Positions 42,571 to 53,889 of a DNA stretch of 64,000 nt are shown here, one piece after another. The notes beneath the pieces were generated by a model. It was not told the DNA's origin. It saw only the letters and a list, made by a program, of their open reading frames with translations, and searched no databases. The stretch lies in contig JAPYXD010000308.1 in the NCBI GenBank assembly GCA_030998225.1, positions 382,001-446,000 of the forward strand, given 5' to 3'. Numbering within the stretch: position 1 is the stretch's first letter; the number at the start of each line of letters is the position of its first letter. This stretch comes from Diplolepis rosae. Taxonomy: Eukaryota; Arthropoda; Insecta; Hymenoptera; Diplolepididae. The position numbers were made by a program, and so were the translations under genes.

Positions 42571-44687
42571 CATCTAATAGTGATTATTTTAATCAAATAA
42601 AAAAAGATAAATCTGACCCTATGCCAAAATAACAAGAAGTTAACAAAAATTCTATGAATTTGGGTCAATATAATACTAGACATGTTATCAAGCATGTCAC
42701 TTTAAAATTTAAAAATGGCAAGTTAACTATAAAGCTATAATATATCACAGTTCTGACCATTTTCAGAACTAGTTGAATTTAATAATACTTTCAGATGTGA
42801 TACATAATATCACGAATATGTAAATTGCATTTTTTTTTTTTATTAATTTTAAAAGATAAATTTATTACAATTTTTTAAAACATCAGAACAAATCTAAATG
42901 CGAAATAAACAACATTCAGTTTTTTTATTATGTGCATAATCAAATAATATTGAGTAAAATTTTAAAAAATATGGATATTATAGTAAGCTTGCAAATTCAG
43001 TGTTAAATGGATTGTCCGTGAAGCTGATATATAAAATCATTTTCTTGAAAAATACACGCCTGCGTCCACTCGTGAAAATGAACATAAACGTCTCGAAATT
43101 CATTAGTAGGTATAGGACAATAGTCTTCTTCAAGGAGGAAAAGAACCTCTCAGGATTGCTTATATAAAAAAATTTTCGGTCAGCAAAGCCACATGTCTCG
43201 AGTCGGTTTTTAAAACAGTTCAGATCATTCTGTGAGAGACTCCGGTAACAAAGACACTTCACCGCAAAGTTTTCAAAAATGTAAAATATGTACGCGTTTT
43301 GCCAATGATAACCAATTTGGCTTAATAATAAAATTATCTAAAAAATTCCGGTCGGTTCGTGTGCAAAATTTATTATGTTTTTTTCATTTATCCGGTTTTT
43401 TATTCCCAGTGAACTCTAGATATTTTTACATTCTCATCATGGATGAGAAGGTATTGGTTTTATGTGAAAAATGACTTTCGAAATTTTCATCAAATCTTTA
43501 CGTTTTGAGACCCCCTGAGTCAGAAAAAACGGTTTTTACGAAAGTGTCTGTCTGTCTGTAGTAGGTCGTGTGCGGCATAACTCTCGATAGAATTATCAGA
43601 TTGAATTGAGCTTTGGTACACTTTATCGGAGCCGAAAAAGTAAGGACAAGTTCGTTAACCAGTCACATCCAATCAAAATTAAGGGATTGAGCACTTCTTT
43701 TGTGTTTTTGAAAATAAATTTTTGAAAAAATCAAAAATTTCAATACTGGTTTTTGATAGTGCTCATAAATCTCTACAAATTATCCTGATAACATTTTTTG
43801 ATTAAATCAAAATTAGAAATGTTACAGCATATTAAAACTTGAAAAAAGTCAATATCAAAATTCCATTTTTCAGTTAAATTATACGAGATACGAAAAAACG
43901 TTATGATACAATATTATTTTCTACATAAAGTCCTACAAATTTAAATCGTAACATTTTTTCATAAGATGCATATTTTTCTTTGTAATTTAAAAAAAAAAAT
44001 ATTGAAAATCCAAAATTCAATTTTTTAACAATAATATGTGAAATATACGAAAAAACGTAAGAATACAAAGTTGTTCGTTTCAAAAAGATCTACAAATTTT
44101 GTCTCACACAGTTTCGGATAGAACATATATTTTTCGTTTCAATTCCAGAAAATACGATTAAAATTCAAAAATTCCATTTTTTAGACAAAATATGTGAGAT
44201 ACAAAAAAAACATTTAGATGGAAAATTGTTTGCCTAAATGAGGTCTACAAATTCTGATAAAGAAATTTCGGGACAGGATGTATATTTTATGTTTTGATTT
44301 TTAATATTGAAAAAATTCGATTTTTTTCACCAAAATATGTGAGATACGAAATAAGCGTTGTTCTGCAAAATCGTTTCCTTAAATAAAGTCTACGATTGTT
44401 TTTCCTTTTTAGATATGTGGAAGAAAGTAAATTCTTTTAATCATGTAATTTATTAAAAAGTTATACTGAAATGTATACAGAAAATCGAGCGCGAAGCGCG
44501 AGTGTCATGATGAGAATGTGTTCCTTAAGGCCGATGGAGCCTTAAGTAAATTGAATTTCCTGTTTCACTCAAATTCAAAAAGAAATTCAGTGACTTTGAG
44601 AAAATGTGTAATTCACATCATCTGTAATATTATTATAAAATTGGTTTGAGCTTCAGTATCAAAATATAAGTAATAAACTTAATCTTT
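42571..44687 (+). repeat. Repeat X, copy 1 (uninterrupted)
   Basis: 2.1-kb non-coding sequence found again in pieces at 44,761-45,100, 50,367-50,795, 53,318-53,651 and 59,174-60,147. Landmarks are GATTGTCCGTGAAGCTGATA (43,010), TTCTCATCATGGATGAGAAG (43,431), a GTCTGTCTGT run (43,546) and a block of tandem units (43,872-44,400). No protein frame is shared by the copies, and no termini or target duplication could be fixed, so its class is unknown. Confidence 0.75.
43872..44400 (+). repeat. Tandem units of about 150 bp inside repeat X
   Basis: Four units, each opening with a variant of ACAAAATATGTGAGATACGAAAAAACGTT (starts about 43,872, 44,025, 44,184, 44,327). Each continues through TCTACAAATTTTG and a GATGTATATTTTTCGTTTTGATT variant. 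The same set is present at about 59,330-59,880 in the third copy of X. Confidence 0.75.
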
Positions 44688-45463
44688 GAATTTATGGCAC
44701 TGAAGAGGGCCCCTATATGTGGCCGAAAAGTTTGCCTTTCTTTCTTTTTGCGCATTTTCACATCTAATAGTGATATTTTTAATCAAATAACAAAAGATGA
44801 AACTGACCCTATGCCAAAATAACAAGAAATTAAATAAAAATCTATGATTTTGGGTCAATATAATACTAGACGTTATCAAGAATGTCACATTAAAATTTAA
44901 AAATGGTAAATTAACTATAAAGCTAGAATATATCACAGTTCAGACCATTTTCAGAACTAGTTGAATTTAATAATACTTTCAGATGTGATACATAATATCA
45001 CGAATATGTAAATTGCATTTTTTATTTATTAATTTTTGAAGCTAAATTTATTACAATTTTTTAAAACGTCAGAATAAATCTAAATGCGAAATAAACAACA
45101 TTTTTTTTTTTTTTGGTGAGGAGGAAAAATGGCAAAATCTTTTATAGACGTTGTACAGGACTCTCCTAGGACGGGTCTAGGCATACCTGTTAAAACCAAA
45201 AAACCCCCTCTCTCGAACCAATACACCACCCGCGGAACCGCCTTTCGGCTTTAAACTTCACGGGTGGTTGGTTCCATTAAAGTCGCGTACGACTCTTCCG
45301 TCATCCGTTCGCTCGGAACTTCCACCCGCGGCCACACGCCCACTAGGATAACCGACTAGCCGCACCACCAAGGGGAGAAACAAACAGATTCCTTCCCCGA
45401 ACGACGCGGACAGTCAAGTCTACCCGAGACGCAGGACCGCGGGTGCCGGCCCCGATGCGATTT

Positions 45464-48400
45464 CTACTGGCCCTCCCCGTTGTTTCGCTCTCGACGCCCA
45501 TCAAGTTCTCTCGTCTTCATCACAAGTGTGACGAATGACTCGATGAGCGTCCAGAACCGTTCAGACTGGAGCATGAGGGGGACCATCGTGTCAGGAGTAA
45601 GTTCGGAACCCACCGCCAGACCGAGGACCCCCCTAGCCTTACCCCATTTTGCGCAGACGAAGAGTGCGTGCTCTGCGTTATCCCCCGGGGAATCGCATTA
45701 GCAACACGTCTCCTAGTCTCTCTTCTTAAAGCGCCTCAGGTACATCTTAAAACAGCCATGACCCGAGAGCGCTTGTGCCAAGTAAAAGCCGACTTCCCCG
45801 TGCTTTCTGTTCAGCCAGGTGGCGAGCTCCGGGATCAGGCGGTAGGTCCATCTCCCTGTCTGCTCACCATGCCATCTCATCTGCCATTTCTCGACGAGTC
45901 TGCGCCTTCCATCCTTGCGGATGGCCTCCTTCGCGCGAGCGATTTCCTGCAGGTCGGCGCAGGTAATCTCCTTGCGAAGCTGAAAGGTTTCCTGCCTTTC
46001 CTCCGCCAATAAATCTATTGGCGGGACGCTCGCCAGGACCAGCACAGCGCTCGTCGAAATAGTTCTATATGCCGAAACTATTCTCAGCGCGACAAGTCTC
46101 TGCGCCGAGAACAGCTTCTTCTGGATAGCATGGTTTTGCAACGCATTGGCCCAGACCGGAGCTGCATAAAGCAGCTTCGAATGGACCACGCTCGCCACCA
46201 ATCTTCTTTTCGCTTCCCTGGGTCCACCAATGTTTGGCATAAGCCGGGCCAAGTTTGCTCCACATTGGAGAGCTTTGGCGGCTGCGATCTTTAAGTGTTC
46301 GCCAAAGCTAAGCCTACGATCCAGCTGCACCCCCAGGTACTTAATGCTTATTTTCCACTCGACTTCGTGCTCTCCGAGAACGATCCTCGGGTATTGGAAG
46401 GATCTCCTGTCCGTAACGAGCAAAGCCTCGGTTTTCTCAGGGGCCATTTTAAGACCTCTGCCATCCAACCAGCGCTTCGCTCGCCACAGACTTTCATTGA
46501 TCCTCAGCTCTAGGATTCCGACGTCGTCAGCGGCGCACACGACTAGTGCGTCATCCGCGAAGCCGACGATGCTCGTTCCAGCAGGCAGGTCCATGCGCAG
46601 GAAATCGTCGTACATGACGTTCCAAACGAGTGGACCCACCCGCGACCCTTGAGGGGCGCCACATGTCATCTCCTCCTTGAGAGACCATTTGTCGCCCTCA
46701 TATATCACCCACCTGTCGCTCAGATAGTCATCTATCATTCGCAACAGGTAGTCTGGAACCTTTTTCCGCACCATCGCCTCGATGCAGATGTTCCATCTCG
46801 CGGTATTGAACGCATTGCGTATGTCAATGCTAATCAACGCACAGAATCCCTTACGCTTACCAGTTCCTTTTCTTGCATTTGTGGCGATGTTAACCACAGC
46901 TTGGATGGCGTCCACAGTGGACCTGCCTTTCCTGAATCCGAACTGGTTTTCCGAGAGCCCGTTCTCCCCGACCAAGAGAGCCTGAAGCCGTTGTAGAATC
47001 AACTCCTCCAGAAGCTTCCCAATCGTATCCAATAAGCATATTGGTCTATACGACGAGGCAACCCCTAGAGGTTTGTTGCCCTTCCTCAGCAGGACCAACC
47101 TCTGCTTCTTCCAATCTGCGAAGAACCTCCCCTCCCGAAGACAGGAGTTAAAGGCTTCTAGGAGGATCTCTGGGTACGCCCCGATCACCTCTTTGAGGAT
47201 CTCGTTCGGCACCCCGTCTATACCGGGCGTTTTTTTTGCCTTAAGCCTTCCCCCCGCTCTCTTTTGTTCTTCGATTGTTATGAGTTCTTCGCGCCGGACC
47301 ACGCAGGAACTTCGGTCCTGTCTTTGGAACGGCTCCACGTGTGTAAACAAGCTACGCACAATGTACTGGACTCGATCGGGATTATCCAGGCCCGGGGTCT
47401 TTCTTCTAGCCACCAATCTCTTGGTGACTATTTTGAAGGCGAGACCCCATGGGTTCTTCTCGACCTCACCGATCAAGTCTTTCCAGCATTGAAGTCGGCT
47501 TTTCTTTATGCCTCGCCTCAAAGCTGTTTTTGCCCCTTTCAATGCCTCGTGCAGCGTAGCATCCCCCTTTGAACGGGTGAATTTTCGCCGCGCTGCGAGG
47601 CATTCTCGACGTAGGGCTGCCAACTGGTCGTTCCACCAGTACATCGAACCCTTGGCTTGCCTGCGCTCACGGCGAGGCATCGAGTAGTCGCAAGCCGCGA
47701 CCACCTTCTGCCTCACCGAGCGCACAGCAGCTTCAAACGACCCAGCAGGGCAGACCCAACCAAGCTCATCGATGAGCCTGGTTTCTTCGAGGTGTTCGCG
47801 AAGTCTTTCCCTGCTGAGTCGTCTCGTGTTCCAGGAGGGGCTCCTTCCTTCGCCGCCCCTACCCTTATCTACCGTCTGACACCGTTGTTCTAGTGTGAAT
47901 TCGATGCACCGGTGGTCACTCAAGGTTATTAACTCGAGGACCGACCAGTCGCTTATCCTTGAAGCGAGGCGAGGTGCGGCAATTGTGAGATCAATTATTG
48001 ACCCCCCCGCTCCTCGTCTGAACGTAAATTCCCCGCCGCGATTCAAGACGATCAGTTCGTTCCTAGCGACCATCTCGCCAACCAAGACATCGAAGGGATC
48101 GTCGGGGGAGAAGTAGCAGCTTTACACACGCACACCCGCCACCTCCACCCAGACGAACCCTGCGTCGGTCTCCAGGAAGTCCCCGACGCCCAAATCAGGG
48201 TTACAAACAAGGATGCCGGCCCTCCTTGATGCATCCTGATACCAAGCAGAGTTATCGGACCACTTGTACTGCTCACTAATGAGCAGCACATCAGCCCCCT
48301 CTCGCTGGCAGTCTGCATCAGGAGGTCCTGGGCATCCCTCCCCCTTCCGAGGTTGAGCTGCAGAAACTTCAATTCCTGCCTCTCAACCTCCGAAGCTCTT

Positions 48401-48477
48401 CCCGGAAGACCGGGCAGGAGCCGCTCCCCGACACATGGGCGACATCTTTGTCGCCCCTGTCTGCGCATGAGAGGCAC
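45464..48477 (-). pseudogene. ORF2: endonuclease and reverse transcriptase
   Basis: The APE-type endonuclease begins LKFLQLNLGRGRDAQ. It passes a one-base frameshift in a G run near 48,305, continues as ADVLLISEQYKW and GDFLETDAGFVWVEVAG, meets a TAA at about 48,121, then resumes SCYFSPDDPFDVLVGE. From ATG 48,085 a 790-codon frame is unbroken: DLTIAAPRL and LSDHRCIEF (end of EN), TPGIDGVPNEILKE, ASSYRPICLLDTIGK, NQFGFRKGRSTVDAI, ISIDIRNAFNTARW, APQGSRVGPLVWN and GFADDALVV (RT). The C-terminal LSGHGCFKMYLRRF is followed by TAG at 45,713 and a second stop. Beyond these the frame keeps CDSPGDNAEHALFVC, the usual Cys/His motif, to TAG at 45,464. In total one shift and three stops. Not functional as read. 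Confidence 0.88.
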
Positions 48478-49690
48478 CTTGGTGGCGCCTTACAGGTCCT
48501 GGCCAAGTGTCCCGTGGCGCCGCATCTCCAACAGGCGTTTTTCCTGTCGGGTTTGCTGCAGCCCCGGGACCCGTGGCCGTACCCAAGGCACCTGAAGCAG
48601 CGGGCGACTTCCAGGTGTTCGCGAATGCGGCACTCTACCCACCCGATCCTCAACTTGCCTAGCTGAAGCAGACGCGCGGCGTCTGCCTCAGCCAGCCGGA
48701 TGACTGCAGTCTTCACCCCACCAAAGCGGGTGAAGAGCCTGCAGGACCCCTCAAAAGCTGGTCTGCCCAATGCCAAGCACAGGGCAGACACAACCTCCTC
48801 TTTTTCAACGGTCTCGTCGAGGTCCCTAATTTCGAGGGACCTCGTCGAGACCAGGGCCGAAATCTCTGCCCTCTCCCCGACCGCCAGGTCGAGCTCCTTC
48901 CGGAAGGCCGAAACGTCTCCCCCCTTTTTGAGGACCAGAAGGACTTCTTCCTTCCTGGTCCTCCGGATAGACAGGACCTCAAGTCCTGCCTTCCGGGGGT
49001 CGACTTTCGCCTTCATCTCCTTCAAGATGTCGGCGTAGGACTGGCCGTCCCTCGCCGACACCTTGATGGCGTCGCCCGACCTGGCGGGCGAGGAGCGCTT
49101 CGAAGTTCTCTTGGCGTTTGTACCCTGTGCTTCTTGCACAGGGTCCTTCGCCCTTCTCTCCGTATCCACTTTTTTCTTTTCCTTTTTTTTTTCTTTTTGG
49201 TGACCACTTGCCAGTCCCCATCTTTAATCGGGGCCTGGCTCTTGGCCACCTGTGCATACGACGGTGACGGGCCGCCCTTCCCCCTCTTAGGAGTTCTTTC
49301 CTGAGGGGGGGAGGGGGCTGCCCTCTTCTCACCTTTATTTCGAAGTGTTGGGGTGTCTCCCAGAGACGCAGAGCGCGGTCTCCGGAAGATACCCATTTTT
49401 TTCGAGACGGGGTGGGTCTCCAGCCTCTTCTGGAGTTCCACCCCGCTTTCAAGTAGGCACCTGTGGGTGTTGAGCATACCGCCCAACACCTCAGCTGCCT
49501 CGTTTACTGAGTCTTTTACAAAGCCAGGGTTGTTCCTGAGCATACCCTTTTGTATTACGCTCAGGGCCCTGGCTAGCTTCTCCATTTTCTCATTCTGCTC
49601 CTTCAGGAGCTGAAGGACGTGCTTCCATCCTTCAGCTCCAGAAGGAGCACCCAAGTCCTCTGTCCCCATCGTTGTGTTTTTTGACGCCAT
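48369..49690 (-). pseudogene. ORF1: gag-like protein with three CCHC knuckles
   Basis: Starts MASKNTTMGTEDLG at 49,690. The N-terminal half has a coiled-coil-like ELLKEQNEKMEKL-type segment and a basic stretch. At a lysine-coding run (about 49,170-49,200) the frame shifts by one. The second frame continues with QSYADILKEMKAKV and ends with CFRCLGYGHGSRGC, CWRCGATGHLARTC and CLSCADRG...C, the triple CCHC set of R1-clade ORF1, then a stop at 48,369. It overlaps the start of ORF2. The single shift in a homopolymer could be real or an assembly error. Confidence 0.85.
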
Positions 49691-50366
49691 AAATCATTTT
49701 TTACCAGCGCATCGTGCGTAGAGGAGCGGGTCGGAATAGTTGGGAACGGGTGTGCCCTCGAACCGAAGTCCTACCCCAGGTCCCTGAGGCCCAACCTCCA
49801 CTTAGCCGGTCCCGGAATACACGAACAGACCGGACTCGCTCGAGGCAACACAGGCTCCGACACCTGTGTTCCAATACGCACTACCTGATCAAGGTCCCGA
49901 AGGGGCTGGCTTCTGATCCCGCATGGCACACCACCTCGGCAGAGCTAGGCTCACAGCAGCCTCGCCTCCTCGTGGGCCTGGGAAGACACCACTCGGCGAC
50001 GAAGCACTCCCAGTGGGGCGCCATACGGAAACGATCGTTTGGACTGCACTTGGTCACAGACTGCGGAGGCCTTGCAGTGTCCCCCAGGAGATTCCATACA
50101 CCAATTCGCTCTTAGCCTCTTTGAAGAGGGAGACTATAAGAGACTAACCTATAGGTTCTCCTCTCACATTCGAAGGACCCATATCACAGTCATGCGGCGC
50201 TGACAATCGTTCAGATAACTCATTCTTCACAAGCACTCTCAGACTCTCTCTCAGCGCCGCTACCTGGGGCATACATCCTTCTCTATGCATGGGTATGGAC
50301 GCGTTTATAGCGTCCCCCACTCTCAACCTGGGATAGACCCGTTTATAGGGCACCCTTTACGCAATG
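49691..50366 (-). other. 5' UTR of the R1-clade element
   Basis: GC-rich sequence upstream of ORF1 with a partial direct repeat (CGTTTATAGCGTCCC and CGTTTATAGGGCACC at about 50,300 and 50,340). No protein frame. The 5' end joins repeat X at about 50,366. Confidence 0.6.
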
Positions 50367-52172
50367 GGAAGATTGTCCGTGAAGCTGATATATAAAATCA
50401 TTTTCTTGAAAAATACACGCCTGCGTCCACTCGTGAAAATGAACATAAACGTCTCGAAATTCTTTAATAGGTATAGGACAATAGTCTTCTTCAAGGAGGA
50501 AAAGAACCTCTCACAATTTCTTATAGAAAAAAAAAAAAATTTCGGTCAGCAAAGCCACATGTCTCGAGTCAGTTTTTAAAACAGTTCAGATCATTCTGTG
50601 AGAGACTCCGGTAACAAAGTCTTCACCGCAAAGTTTTCAAAAATGTAAAATATGTTCGCGTTTTGCCATTGATAACCAATTTGGCTTAATAATAAAATTT
50701 TCTAAAAAATTCCGATCGGTTCGTGTGCAAAATTTGTTATGATTTTTTCATTTATACGGTTTTTTATTCACAGTGAACTCTGGATATTTTTTCAATTCAT
50801 GATGCTGCATACTGGACTACTTCATTTTGAATTTCAAGCTATAAGATAAGTTTTTATATTAAATTCAAACATAAAGAACAAGTAATTCAAGTTTTCTTCG
50901 CACAAATTACGCTTTGATTTAAATAATTGTTTGACAGTTTCGGGACACTTTATGCACTTTTTTAAGTGCTCTATTTGTCGAGTGGCATGCTTTCTGTACA
51001 TCTAATCACAGTATTTGCACTTGAAAGAAGCTTTATTTTGTTTATCAATAATTTTTATAAAATAATTCCAAACTATATTCTTTTTTTTCCCCATTTTTAT
51101 TGCGCACGTTACACGAACTTCCAGAACAAAGCATTTATCAAAAACAATTGAAAGCTTGAACCGTTACGGAAAAATATTTTTCTCAGTCATATTCCCGTGC
51201 TCCCAGACATATTCTCGGTCACATAAACTCTTTAGAACTCTAGCTGTATGCATCAGAAAAGAAAATGGCGCCCCGTTGATGTACCAAGTTGAATTCCTAA
51301 GTTCGTTATCCGAATCGCCACACGCGACGCTAACTGTACCATCACTCCCAGAAAATCCACAGTAATATACGGAGAATCTAATATAAACATTTATAAAAAT
51401 GTATTATTTAATGCCATAAACAAATAAAAGAGATCAGACTTTAAATATTAATACTACGTGAATATTTTTAATTAAATTTTATTCATATAAATCTCGTACA
51501 AAAACTATTTTGAAACATTTAATATTTAAATGTTAATATCTCTTTCATTCCTTTACAGCGTTCAATATTAACTTATTTTTTAATTTTTATATTTAATTGT
51601 CTATATATCACTGAATTGATATTATTTTTTTAGGTCAAAATTAACTAGAAAATGAAAAAAAAAATTCTGAACAAGAAAAGAAGTTGATAAGAGTTGTAAC
51701 TAGTTGGAAATCATTATGAATAATTAAAATACATAGAATATAAAATAAGGTGACTCTTAATTTATATTTATAAAATAGCTAACCAAAATTAATAAAAGCA
51801 GTATAATAATAATAATAAAAATAATAATGATTATGTTGGTTTAAGGGAAAAATAAACTTACAAATTATCGATTTAGAAAATATAGGTATTTATTAAAACA
51901 ACAACACGTTTTGAGGTTAGTTTTAGGTGCGAATACAGTTTCCCGTATATAATATGCATCAAGATGTATCAGTTATGATGCATATATCATAATTAGATAC
52001 TTATTAAACGAATATACTCACCTTCGTTATAAATTACTAAACAAATAAACATAACCGCTTAAGACTTAACCGGAACTCTCCAACAAACTCCGCCCGGCCA
52101 ATTCGTATTAGGCACGGGGTTTGTCCCATCCTTCCGTAGATGATCCTTAGGACGCAGGGAACTCATGCGCCC

Positions 52173-52330
52173 TCATCGAGATGTTTTAAAACTAACTAGT
52201 TGGCAAAATTCCAGCCCGTGTTTTGTGAAGTACAGCCAGAAAAGATACTCCATGCGTAAATCTAGACAAAGGTAGCCATTTTTTACCACTGTAGCATTAG
52301 CACCATACTCGAGAAGTTTCGTAACTATTA
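52173..52330 (-). pseudogene. Ankyrin-repeat-like coding fragment
   Basis: Minus frame reading IVTKLLEYGANATVVKNGY then FWLYFTKHGLEFCQLV to a TGA at 52,173. LLEYGAN is the classic second half of an ankyrin repeat. Upstream the frame runs into the MITE at 52,331, which has cut it. Too short to name a gene. Confidence 0.4.
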
Positions 52331-52494
52331 TGGTGCATTTATACCTCTGTCTGCCTGACCGGTGCGGACAGAAAATACATAAAATCAAAAAAGACAGACG
52401 TTTTATTTTTGTCCAATTTTACACTGTCTGTCTCCTTTACTCTTATGTATTTTCTGTCCGTACCGGTCAGGCAGACAGAGGTATAAATGCACCA
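52331..52494. mobile_element. Palindromic MITE with TTA target duplication (Harbinger type)
   Basis: TGGTGCATTTATACCTCTG... and ...CAGAGGTATAAATGCACCA are inverted, with TTA at 52,328-52,330 and 52,495-52,497. The arms run through CTGCCTGACCGGTGCGGACAG and end in a loop with GACAGACG / CTGTCTGTC. 164 bp. Confidence 0.82.
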
Positions 52495-52572
52495 TTAGGT
52501 TACAAGTAAAATTCACTCATTTTCACTTACATTACTTTTGTCTCCTTATGTCTATTTTCCATGGCACTTAGG

Positions 52573-52732
52573 GCGGTTTCATACTTCTGCTTGCTGGCTA
52601 GCAGCCGCATGTGTAGTACCTTTCTGTGTTGGTAGAACAGACAGAGAGATATCTTTTCTGTCTATTCTATCAACACACAAATGTACTGCGCATGCGGCTG
52701 CTAGATAGCTAGCTGAGGTATGAAACCGCGGT
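52573..52732. mobile_element. Palindromic MITE with GCGGTTTCATAC ends
   Basis: GCGGTTTCATACTTC and GCTAGCAGCCGCATG on the left pair with CATGCGGCTGCTAG and GAGGTATGAAACCGC on the right. The middle pairs loosely (TTGGTAGAACAGACAG / CTGTCTATTCTATCAA). No certain target duplication. Confidence 0.7.
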
Positions 52733-52825
52733 AGGTATACATTGTACCATAGTCTTAGTTGCCCAAAGTTTCAATTGCCCATAAAATCACTAGACGTCAC
52801 TATATTTGAAAAGCAGTGTTAGACC
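52733..52825 (+). repeat. Repeat shared with 63,680-63,772 (opposite orientation)
   Basis: GGTAGGTATACATTGTACCATAG..., AAAGTTTCAATTGCCCATAAAATCAC and CACTATATTTGAAAAGCAGTGTT recur inverted near the right edge of the window. Class unknown. Confidence 0.7.
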
Positions 52826-53889
52826 AAAGATATTATAAACCTAGATGCGGCCAATTATAGTTTGGTAGACTTAAATGCAGACGTCGCTTTCGACGTGTTT
52901 TTACCGGTCCCCTCTTGCCTCTCACCAGAACATAGGATCCAATCAAATTAGTTCCTCGAAAGCATTGTAGAGGCGCTAAATGTATCACCCTCCAATCCCC
53001 TCCACCCGCTGAGATACCATAAACAGTAAGCGCACTTTAAAAATTTAAACTTAAATTATATATATTGAAGAAAATTAAAAATTGGTAAACAAAGCAAGGA
53101 AAAGCGACGTGTAAAGTGTTTCAATGTTACTTTATGTGTATTTTATTTTGCTTTATAGTATCATTTTGATATTGAAATAGGTTAAAGTGAACATGCATTA
53201 CTAAATTAACTTTCTGTCAGTGAAAGATAAGTACATGGATGAAAAACCAATATTTAATTATTATAATTTGAACATGTATGCCATAGAAAGAGAATCAGTT
53301 TCTTATTTTTAAAAAGTTTAATTTTTTATTCCCAGTGAACTCTAGATATTTTTACATTCTCATCATGGATGAGAAGGTATTGGTTTTATGTGAAAAATGA
53401 CTTTCGAAATTTTCATCAAATCTTTACGTTTTGAGACCCCCTGAGTCATAGAAAAAGGGTTTTTACGAAAGTGTCTGTCTGTCTGTCTGTAGTAGGTCGT
53501 GTGGGGCATAACTCTCGATAGAATTATCAGATTGAATTGAGCTTTGGCACACTTTATCGGAGCCGAAAAAGTAAGGACAAGTTCGTTAACCAGCCACATC
53601 CAATCAAAATTGAGGGATTGAGCACTACTTTTGTGTTTTTGAAAATAACTTTGAAACGGTCACAATTCACGTCTGCTGATTGAGCCCACGACATACTAAA
53701 GGTATAGTACACGGGGCGCAGTAGGAACTCAGGGGTAGTGGTACCAACAGTCTCCGCTAGGCTCGCAGCGCAAGTTTGCCCGCTTTAAACCTGAAACCGC
53801 GTGTCTATAACCGAGCGCACTCAATTCTCAGCGGCACCACCAGGCGGGGTTTCAGGATCTCCACCCAGGGCGTCACAACCCTACTAGAC

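Larger units (their letters stand above)
45101..50366 (-). mobile_element. R1-clade non-LTR retrotransposon, 5.27 kb, inactive
   Basis: Minus-strand element with a poly-A tail (T run at 45,101-45,115 on the plus strand), 3' UTR, ORF2 (EN-RT), ORF1 (gag-like, three CCHC knuckles), and a 5' UTR to about 50,366. The clade is from the three-knuckle ORF1, the overlapping ORF order and the RT/C-terminal motifs. It is clearly more GC-rich than its surroundings. It is not in 28S rDNA. Confidence 0.9.
44761..50795 (+). repeat. Repeat X, copy 2, split by the R1-clade element
   Basis: Left piece 44,761-45,100 matches 42,571-42,917. Right piece 50,367-50,795 matches 43,009-43,420. The about 90 bases of copy 1 between these points are absent here, so the insertion went with a deletion of target DNA. 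The right piece stops at GAACTCTGGATATTTT. Confidence 0.75.
50796..53317. other. 2.5-kb block between X fragments, mostly unassigned
   Basis: Flanked on the left by GTTTTTTATTCACAGTGAACTCTGGATATTTTTT-type sequence and on the right by a near copy of it (53,318-53,348), so it is either an insertion into X with an about 30-bp repeat of the site, or the gap between two X copies. Contains an ankyrin-like fragment and two MITEs. 50,796-52,172 and 52,826-53,317 show no gene. Confidence 0.4.

Noticed and set aside
45480..48600. Many plus-strand frames over the R1-clade element
   Set aside because: Antisense shadows of the GC-rich ORF1 and ORF2.
50796..53317. Whole block as one transposon with a 30-bp target duplication
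   Set aside because: The flanking near-repeats differ and could simply be two separate copies of X. No termini were found.
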